Translations under genes and position numbers: made by a program | NCBI GenBank assembly: GCA_039566865.1 | Contig: CM076945.1 | Span: 8,359,501 to 8,423,500 of the forward strand | Direction of reading: 5' to 3' | Length of the DNA stretch: 64,000 bases | Source of the DNA: Aurelia coerulea | Lineage: Eukaryota > Cnidaria > Scyphozoa > Semaeostomeae > Ulmaridae | In this document: one piece after another, positions 56,709-64,000 of the stretch | Layout: the number at the start of each line of letters is the position of its first letter | Numbering within the stretch: position 1 is the first letter of the stretch | The notes under the pieces: model-generated | What the model was told of the DNA's origin: nothing | The model's input: only the letters and a program-made list of their open reading frames with translations | Databases searched by the model: none

Positions 56709-57183
56709 TTCCAGACCCGTGATCTTGATCATGTTCTTCCAATTTGTTAAAGCACCATTTGATTATTACGCAGGCGAACAGGTAATGACATCCAAATGCC
56801 AAGGACTTCGTTGCAACGAACATGGATACCTTACATTCTTTGTTGATGTTCGTTTGGAATGTCAGGGACTTGCAGCAAAACAATCAAAGTAGCCACAACG
56901 GTAAGTCTGTAAAAAGAGTGCTGTGTTCAAGATCTTTTGATCATTTGTCAAATAAATACCTCAGTTTATCTCACTAAGGGTAGAAACATCTCTCCTGCCC
57001 TCAAGCGACCGATGGACAGAAACTAATGCTGGTTCATATTGATTTCTTTTGGAAGAAGAAGGTCGTAGGATCCATTTGCCGATGAAGTTCAGTTTTACTC
57101 TTGAAGATATTAACATCAATTGAGTTCAGGGTACCAGATTCGATCTGTAGGGAGCACTGTAGTATAGCTGCTGACCACACGGA

Positions 57184-57459
57184 TGAGAGGAAACAAAGTA
57201 AATGTATGATAAAATGTATAAACAAATCGTACCTGTGTCTTTATTCTTGTTGTTTTCGCCTCCAATTTACCCGCAGCAGCATGCTCAAATCAACTCCTAA
57301 ATTCAAATCTGCAACGGCCTAAATTTTTCTGTAGATTTGAATTTAGGAGTTGATTTGAGCATGCTGCTGCGGGTAAATTGGAGGCGAAAACAACACGAAT
57401 AAAGACACAGGTACGATTTGTTCATACATTTTATCATACATTTACTTTGTTTCCTCTCA
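57184..57459. repeat. 276-bp near-perfect palindrome
   Basis: TGAGAGGAAACAAAGTAAAT at 57184 is mirrored by ATTTACTTTGTTTCCTCTCA ending at 57459. Arms of about 117-125 bp are almost identical, with a short centre near 57310-57335. Confidence 0.85.
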
Positions 57460-57659
57460 CCCATGATAGCCAGAAACAAATCTATAACAGCCTGAAAACA
57501 AATGTTAAATGTTAAAGGGAATGTAAGCATATATAAGCATTTGATAAAAATGACTTTACAAAGACAATAGGTTATCACACGTGCCGCACCATATTTGGGT
57601 AATTGATCTACGTCAATAGGAAATACTGATATCTGATAGGCTAGCAGTTGACCGCGAGT

Positions 57660-58000
57660 GGCGTGAGCCACTTTTATATGCTTACATGAAACTAAGTGAA
57701 AGTGTGAGACTATTAAGATCAAACAAGATGTACATGAAACTAGATATTCCTAGAGTAAAGAGAGAATCTTTTGCCAACAGATCATTCAGCGTGATGGGAC
57801 CTCGGCTGTGGAATGACATTCCTAATGAAATAAAACAATGCAGTGATATTGGAACATTTAAGAAAAAGTTAAAAACATTTCTTTTCAATAAGTTTTAAAT
57901 GGACATTTTAGGTTTTTAGGGACTTTAGGAACTGTAAAGCGCACTTGAAGATTTTACATCAAAACTGCGCTATATTAAGTAATTAATTTGTAATTTGTAA
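57660..58000 (+). pseudogene. LINE tail with 3' end
   Basis: Plus strand encodes RSFSVMGPRLWNDIPNEIKQ then FKKKLKTFLFNKF-stop, the terminal block of CR1/L2-like reverse transcriptases. It is followed by TGTAAAGCGCACTTG...GCGCTATATTAAG and a short TTGTAATTTGTAATTTGTA tail, as at LINE 3' ends. Confidence 0.82.
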
Positions 58001-58559
58001 TTTGTACATCCCCTTTAACGTAGTGTTTGTTTTCTTGAATAAGGAAGGACTGCAAAAAGTTTTATAACATATTTCCAAACTTGTACTGCCCACCTATCTC
58101 TTGATTTGTTTCTTGCAAATAGCTGAGCCAGTGACATTCGAGTTCAAGTTACCAAATTTAACAAAACATTTTTATGCTTGCAGGTTGAGACGCAACAGAT
58201 GAAATGAAAGATAAAGGAACAAGGGTGTTTTGAGAAAAAACTTGATATGAAATTATAACGTCAGAGATAAGTTTGATTTTGTCTCTTTCTCAAATATTTC
58301 TGTGTTTGGTTGAACTGGTTCACAGCAATACCACCGAAAAACATCTATTCCATACATGCGAGAGTTTGATAGGGAATTACTAGACTACCGTGATACCGTG
58401 AAAATAGATGTGAGAATATTATAGAGAATCGCTACCACCGAAAAACATGTATTTCATGGATGTGAGAATTTTCTTCCGGGTAAGTATTCAGGCACGCCAC
58501 CTTCACGGTAAATTAAGATTCTTCTAAACAGAAGCATCTGCTTGCCTAAAAGATTTTAG

Positions 58560-58979
58560 CCCCGGGGGGGGGGGGTACTTGATTTACGAAAATACGGGGA
58601 CGTGCCGCTGGAAAATCTGAAAAGGCACCCTGTCCCGGAGTAAAATTCCCGAAAATGATACCCTGTCCCGGAGTAAAACTTTAAAAACAATACCCTATTC
58701 TTGGGTTTCTTCATACAAAATTGTAGCCTGCCCTGGGAATTTGATAGAAATCTATCAGAAAATGCGGAAATGTTGCCATCCAAACGATTTAAATCAATAT
58801 TCGCGGAGTGCAAATTGCTTACAACGACGATACGTAGTCAACTATACAAAATATGGACCCTGTCATGGAGCCGACCATACAAAAGCGATACCCTGTCCCG
58901 GAGTAGGAATCCTGAAATTGATACCCTGTTCGGCGGCACGTCCCCGTACTGAAAAATATATGAGTACCCCCCCCCCGGG
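58560..58979. mobile_element. G-tract-ended element with internal ATACCCTGTCCCGGAGTA repeats
   Basis: CCCCGGGGGG and GTACTTGATTTACG open the element; GAGTACCCCCCCCCCGGG closes it. ACGGGGACGTGCCGC near the left end is mirrored by GGCGGCACGTCCCCGT near the right end. The phrase ATACCCTGTCCCGGAGTA occurs three times inside. Partial copy at 19035-19205. Confidence 0.72.
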
Positions 58980-59588
58980 ATTTTAGCCTGCGTATGACTT
59001 CCTTCTACTGAAGGAGGAACCTCACTTCTCTGCAGGGAATCAGTAGAGCCTGCCCGCAGGCTAAAAAGATCTGGGATGACAAAATATGAAGGAGTCTGAG
59101 GGTTAAGTAAGCCCACAGAAAAAGTTTCTTGATCATGCCCTTTAGACTCTCGGAAATCGCGGCAAACTTTATTATTTTGATCTATTTCGATATTATTGGA
59201 AAAGCAGCCAATCTTTGCACAATAAAACACAGGCAAGCTTAAAATAAGACTCTAAAGTTTGCACAAAATACAAATATTCTATTTTTTCTAATACTTTTTC
59301 AGCTTCAGGGGTATGTAATGTATTATGTATGCCATCGATCTTGTTTTTGTTGAAAAAGTATACCCAACTTTTACCAACACACTAACATTCTAAAAATCGA
59401 TGCTGTTCCTTTTTCTAAAATCATGGATATCATTCCCAATGGCACGTCGCGTCCCTGTGCCCAAAATTGATGTAGTGCCCCCGGCGGGGGGAGGGGGGCG
59501 TTACAACCATGGTTACAATGGTTACAACGCCCTGACTATAAGACTCGTTTTCGATTCCCATATCGAGATTGACGTCCTTCATACAAAG

Positions 59589-59934
59589 ATGGCTGAATAT
59601 AAACAAGTAAAGATTGGAAAACTGAAGCTAAAAGGTTCATCATCTGGCACGAAATCAAAATCAAAGAAGAGAAAACATGACAGAAAAGACGAAGGAGTTG
59701 AAGAGAAAGATGAAGATGCCATAAATCATGGGGGATGGTGGGCCATCAAAGAATATGGTCATCTAAGAAGTTGCACTGTTGCACTGCAAACACACAAAGG
59801 GAACTTTATCAAAGCAAGGGATAATGGGACTTTGGTTGTGGGGGAATTTCATGAAGACCAGTCGCCAGAGGTTGAAGAAATGTTCACCCTCATTAAACTG
59901 AGTGAAACTAAAGTTGCTTTCAAGTCAGGCTATG
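59589..59934 (+). CDS. FRG1: FRG1 exon 1
   Basis: 115 codons plus one base. Ends FKSGYG at TATG|GTAAGA. Contains the whole basic N-terminus and the first half of the fascin-like fold ([20 protein letters not shown]). Confidence 0.95.
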
Positions 59935-62745
59935 GTAAGAAATCCATCTCCCGACAGTATTAGACTGCACTCCAGACTGATAAGTTTGCAAAGTGCACAT
60001 GGAAGATGCATGCCTGGCTATTGTTCCAACTCTATTGTTCTTCCTTTGTTATACTGGTTGAGTAAAAAAAAGCCTGTTTGGAAGGCCACTGCGCCCAGAA
60101 TATCAAGGCAATAATATTGGCCAGGTAAAAAACTCGGAGATATCGAAGCAAAGATTCTCCAACGTTTCTCAACTCTGACTCTTTTACTTGGCTCTATATG
60201 CCCCACTAAAAAAGTCGGAGATGTCTTTTCTCCGACGTTTCTCAACTCCAACTATTTTACCTGGCCCTATATGTTTCTCAACTCCAACTGTGTTACCTGG
60301 CCCTACATGCTCTACTAAAAAAGTCCGAGATGTCTTATCTCCAACATTTCTCAACTCCGACTTTTTTACTTGGCCATGCATTAACTGCTGAAGCTTCAAT
60401 TTTTCATTACAAAAGCCAGAAGAGTATATTTTCAATACAGTAGGTCACCTAAATTTGTGTGTGTGACAAGCAAACTTCTGCCAGTATTTCTTTGATAGAA
60501 TGTTTTTGAAGTCATGTTTCTGTGAGGTGAATGTTAAATGACTTACTACGCAAGACTATGGCATGAAGATATATTAGATCCACCAAAAGGAGTGATTCAA
60601 AGATTTCTTGCAGTAGCTATGTACGTGTAAATAATAAAGGCCACCAAAATAAGGATTTTAACTAGGAAAATTAAGACCTCAATAGTACTAGCCTGCACTG
60701 CGCCCAGGCTACAATAGTACCAACTTCAGAGCTTTAACCCAACTGAAGCAAGCAGAAATTATGCTCCCTTATTGTATCCAATCAATTGAGTCTCAGTTTT
60801 TGATGACAGTTGGTGAGTTTTTGTATTTCTCATTAAGACCTGTTGGTTTGCAGGCCAACTTGGGTGTATCCTTTATCCTTACTTTGCATCTGAAGACTTC
60901 TCTAACTTTCATTGTCACCCAGGAAAGTATCTATCTGTGAATTCAAGAGGTGATGTAACTGGTCGTGCTGATGCTATGGGACCTCAAGAGCAAGTTGATG
61001 TTGTTATTGAAGAAGAAAAGACTGCCCTCCAAGGACACAATGGCTATTTCTTAACTGTGACTGAAATGGGAGAGCTTAAATCTCTAAGTGCAAAAGTCAA
61101 TGAAAAGGAAATTTTCACATTGCGAACTGATTCATCAAAAAAGTTAGTATCTTTTTGCAAAGTAAGCAAAAATTAGCTTGGTTTATGGTGTTCATGTTGG
61201 AAAAGAAATTTGACCAAATTTGACCAAATTTGACTGCATCTTGTACGGTTCTTTCATGACTTAACATCTAAACATCTATTACTGTAAGTTCATAAGAATT
61301 CATACAAATTGTAAATGACTTTTAAAATTTTTTAGAAACAAACAATTTGTAAGAAGATAGGCAAAGAAATGAGAGTTTTAATTTGCACACAGCAAGGAAC
61401 TTATGAAGCTTGAATTCCGAAGAATACTTGTAAGAAAATAAGTTAAATTTTGAGAGTTTTTAAGGATCCTTTTGAGAAAATCTCCCATAACTCTGGAAAG
61501 AAGAGACCTAATCTAAGCCAAGCATATTTTCATATCCAATTAAAGATATCAGCTGATAAACAAGGCATTTGCCCAATGTTATTTCTTTCATATTCAGGGA
61601 ACATTATTTTTCCAAATGTTGTCCATGTTTTTGCTCACTTGGTCTCCTGAATCTTATTTATTTATAATTTACTTATTTATCACTGGTTCTAGTTCAAACA
61701 CTCCTTATACAGTACGCATAACATGACAAGAATTCGTTACTGTACATCAGATACAAATTCTTGAGCCATAGGAAGAACTGCAATTTTTCTAAACAAGGAT
61801 TCTTAAGCAGGAAAAACATACTATATGTTAATGTGTCCAAGTAGGCCTCATTAATTTACACGAGCGCACTATCGCCGCTCGCAAACACAAAATATCATAA
61901 CGCATTTTTAGTTGCTGGTATCTTAACTGTACCAAGAGTGATTTGATTGCAGGCACATTTTCCCAAGCTATTTACTCAAAGGCACTTTTTTATGAGGCCT
62001 GTGCGGAAGGTCTGACCAGAATGACAAATGCAATTAAAGAGAAGCTATGACTGTCTATGAGTGAGGCCATTTCAACAGCCCATGACCTACCTACCTGTAG
62101 ATTCCTCCTTCTTGGTCTTCACCATCACGGAGATGAGGTAGTGCATCTCTGCACTAACTCGGCAAACTCTTTCCTTGACTGTGTGGCTCTCTTGCCTGTT
62201 CAACTGACACGCCTAGTAGGGATGATATCCTATCCATGGGTCTCTGTAATATCCTTTGGTTGCCGTTGCAAACATCATTTTCTTTAAAAATAGCCTTAAA
62301 TAACGGGCTCATCATATTAAACCAATAAACGCAACAAAAACATCGAAATCAGTAGAAAGAAGACTATTAATTCCTGTAAAAGAAACAATAACCACAATAA
62401 GCCTGTAACAAGAGCAAAACTGTTAAATCCTGTAAGACAAAACCGAACTAAACTTAAAACCTGAAAGGAAAGAAATAAGTTAGTAACTCACCAGTAACTG
62501 CTGAAAAGGTCAACGTGAAACAGGCTTATTTTGGTTATTGTTTCTTTTACAGGAGTTAATAGTCTTCTTTCTACTGATTTCGGTGTTTTTGTTGCGTTTA
62601 TGGGTTTAATATCATTTGTTTATCATTTTCTTTGTCAACGCAGTGTGCTCACCTCTGCAGATATGTCCAATGACAGAGAGAAAAATGGAGGGACATTATG
62701 TATGCTGCCACAGCCGTTCGGGAAGCCGAATGTTCTGAACGATAG

Positions 62746-62793
<48 letters not shown>

Positions 62794-63279
62794 ACTTGCC
62801 CCAAGTCTATCTCTTCCATCCGTCTACCATTCCCTTTACGGTAGTTCCTGGATCCGCCATTTCCTGGATCCGCCATTCCAACATTCCATCCAGAGAGTTC
62901 TCTGGACGGAATGTTGGAATGGTGGATCCAGGAAATGGCGGATCCAGGAACTACCGTAAAGGGAATAGATAGACTTGGGGCAAGTCTATAGTAGTAGTAG
63001 CGGAAGGCCTGTACTGTAATAATTACCTGTAACAATGGCTTATTATCTTCCAGTAAAAAGAAGAGAGATGACAAAGAAGACGACAGGGAAGAAGATATCT
63101 TAGATCCTCGGCAATGTGAAATCAATTATGTGAAGCAGTTTCAAAGTTTTCAAGATCATAAATTAAGACTCTCAAAAGAAGATAAAAGTAAACTAGGAAA
63201 GGCCAGGAACAAAGGAAAAATGCACGAAGCAATGCTTGATAGAAGAGAAAAGATGAAAGCTGATAGGTACTGCAAATAG
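59589..63279 (+). CDS. FRG1: FRG1, three exons, complete
   Basis: FRG1 is a conserved nuclear/nucleolar and actin-bundling protein with a fascin-like beta-trefoil, linked to pre-mRNA splicing and muscle integrity in vertebrates. Three exons join in phase to about 263 residues; human FRG1 is 258. Blocks: N-terminal [16 protein letters not shown] and a Lys/Arg-rich nuclear localisation stretch ([11 protein letters not shown]), the fascin-like region ([51 protein letters not shown]), and the conserved tail [20 protein letters not shown] ending [13 protein letters not shown]. The start is set by homology; upstream in-frame codons to 59400 are leader. Introns carry tandem and inverted repeats. Confidence 0.96.
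60078..60385. repeat. GTCGGAGATGTC / TTTCTCAACTC tandem repeats
   Basis: Three irregular units, each with CGGAGAT(A)TC, CAACGTTTCTCAACTC-like and TTACCTGGCCCTA-like segments; GGCCAGGTAAAAAACTCGGA at the left is mirrored by CCGACTTTTTTACTTGGCC at the right. In FRG1 intron 1. Confidence 0.7.
60923..61142 (+). CDS. FRG1: FRG1 exon 2
   Basis: Acceptor TGTCACCCAG; begins [20 protein letters not shown]. Ends at SSKAA|GTTAGT: this non-optimal donor is chosen because it alone gives the phase required by exon 3. Alternative donors (TTA|GTATCT, AAA|GTAAGC) would break frame unless another exon exists. Confidence 0.85.
62318..62609. mobile_element. ~290-bp inverted-repeat element in FRG1 intron 2
   Basis: TTAAACCAATAAACGCAACA is mirrored by TGTTGCGTTTATGGGTTTAA with minor slips, and AGAAGACTATTAATTCCTGT by ACAGGAGTTAATAGTCTTCT. 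Arms of about 90 bp. Confidence 0.8.
62747..62793. repeat. AGT trinucleotide microsatellite
   Basis: About 15 uninterrupted AGT units directly before the palindrome at 62794. A few more units resume right after it (about 62987-63000). Confidence 0.95.
62792..62989. mobile_element. ~200-bp near-perfect palindrome inserted in AGT repeats
   Basis: AGACTTGCCCCAAGTCTATC is mirrored by GATAGACTTGGGGCAAGTCT. The axis is near 62895 (CCAGAGAGTTCTCTGG). Each end is itself a small palindrome (GACTTG-CCC-CAAGTC). TAG repeats flank both sides. In FRG1 intron 2. Confidence 0.88.
63054..63279 (+). CDS. FRG1: FRG1 exon 3 (stop)
   Basis: Acceptor TATCTTCCAG. Encodes [20 protein letters not shown], then [20 protein letters not shown], and ends KADRYCK before TAG at 63277-63279; the FRG1 C-terminus is nearly identical across animals. 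Confidence 0.96.
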
Positions 63280-64000
63280 TTTAGATAGTTTAGATTACTA
63301 GAGCGAAGAAATGTGTCCCATGTTATCCCGGTATCTCTTGTCACAGTGCAAGTTTTTTATAAGAAACTTGGATACTCAAGAGTAAAGATTCAACGACATA
63401 TTTGCCATAGTATCCTTGCATTTAACTCATGGAAGTTTCTACTTCTTAGTATGGTACTAGAGTTTCTTAAAAGTTGGACCATCTTAGTACCACACTAGAC
63501 TGATGATATGGTCGTAGTTATCGCTATTGAAATACTGCCGGACGCTCCTAACTACGACTCATAATCAAACGCCATTATTTTGAAATGACTATGACTGCCT
63601 CGTTTCGATAAGGGCCTAGGCAGGAAAAGCACAAACATTTTCAAATGAAACACATTGATTTGAAAACTTCACAATAAATCAGTTCATGCTTAGCGAAAGC
63701 AGCAAAATAGTACCTACGAACAAGATTTGATATTGTCGCCAACTGTTTTCATGGTATTCTTCATCGTAAGACTTTGTTCTGTCCGGCCAAACTGCTTGAA
63801 ACTCTACTTTGAGCTTCGAGTTTCCGTTGGTCAACATCAATCAATCGAATTAGCAGAAATTCTAATGGCGTTGTATTTGTTGCATACTTTGTACATGGCC
63901 GTGCATAGCAGCCTCGTTCACAAGGGCGTTCAAAAGTGAAAAAAGTCAGTCCAAAAATATTGCCGTAATAATATGAGTCCCAGTATGAGCGGTCTCGGTC
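63280..64000. other. FRG1 downstream, no gene recognised
   Basis: 63350-63495 resembles a fragment of the AAGAAACT family (TTTTTTATAAGAAACTTGGA; GGTACTAGAGTTTCTTAA). The 70-codon ORF at 63727-63939 has no recognisable domain. No polyadenylation site is confidently placed. Confidence 0.45.

Noticed and set aside
58838..59236. 132-codon minus-strand ORF upstream of FRG1
   Set aside because: Runs into the G-tract repeat, has no recognisable domain, and no splice context was found.
59400..59588. 63 extra N-terminal codons in frame with FRG1
   Set aside because: FRG1 proteins start at MAEY; the upstream stretch is not conserved and contains a GGCGGGGGG run, so it is treated as leader.
62531..63125. 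ORFs on both strands with long Ser or Tyr runs
   Set aside because: Translations of the AGT microsatellite and the palindrome in FRG1 intron 2.
63727..63939. 70-codon ORF near the right edge
   Set aside because: No recognisable homology; chance ORF cannot be excluded.

Overview
The window is nuclear DNA of an animal, most likely a cnidarian such as an anthozoan or stony coral; the taxon is an inference. It is AT-rich. Three conserved metazoan genes are split into short exons with GT/AG introns of up to about 4.5 kb. Most of the intron and intergenic space is foldback elements, MITEs, LINE tails and one nearly intact cut-and-paste DNA transposon. I see no operons, CRISPR arrays, rRNA, tRNA or viral genes.

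Host genes. (1) About 258-18017, minus strand: an MTA (metastasis-associated) gene of the NuRD chromatin complex. Thirteen coding exons cover BAH, ELM2, SANT and the first cysteine pair of the GATA zinc finger; the 3' end lies beyond the left edge. (2) 26505-43729, minus strand: a complete GPR137-family gene (seven-transmembrane lysosomal protein) in 8 coding exons, about 431 residues, with 41-bp and 34-bp microexons. (3) 59589-63279, plus strand: a complete FRG1 gene (fascin-like fold, nuclear RNA/actin-binding) in 3 coding exons, about 263 residues. All exon junctions were chosen by homology plus splice consensus and every phase closes. The three genes act in unrelated processes (chromatin, lysosome, RNA/actin).

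Mobile DNA. 47008-50264 is a TTAA-flanked transposon with 19-bp perfect terminal inverted repeats and a Mutator-like (possibly Kolobok) transposase broken by a single in-frame TAA. Non-autonomous families include: three ~600-bp foldbacks, two with perfect 9-bp target duplications (13866, 45951, 56109); five foldbacks of ~600-630 bp ending in CCGGGTGA next to TA (4431, 20995, 29924, 31134, 55266); a 1.75-kb foldback with a perfect 10-bp target duplication inside an MTA intron (8015-9768); a 720-bp foldback with an 11-bp duplication (35792-36511); a ~425-bp family (12145, 38170, 50752) whose last copy carries a 1.03-kb nested insertion; a TTA-flanked 404-bp element (39055); and several smaller palindromes. 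Four LINE reverse-transcriptase tail fragments and one frameshifted THAP-domain fragment are also present.

Layout: 1-18 kb MTA; 18-26.5 kb intergenic, with a CpG-richer MTA 5' region, foldbacks and the THAP fragment; 26.5-43.7 kb GPR137 with heavily invaded introns; 43.7-59.5 kb repeat-dominated intergenic DNA carrying the transposon; 59.6-63.3 kb FRG1; 63.3-64 kb nothing recognised.
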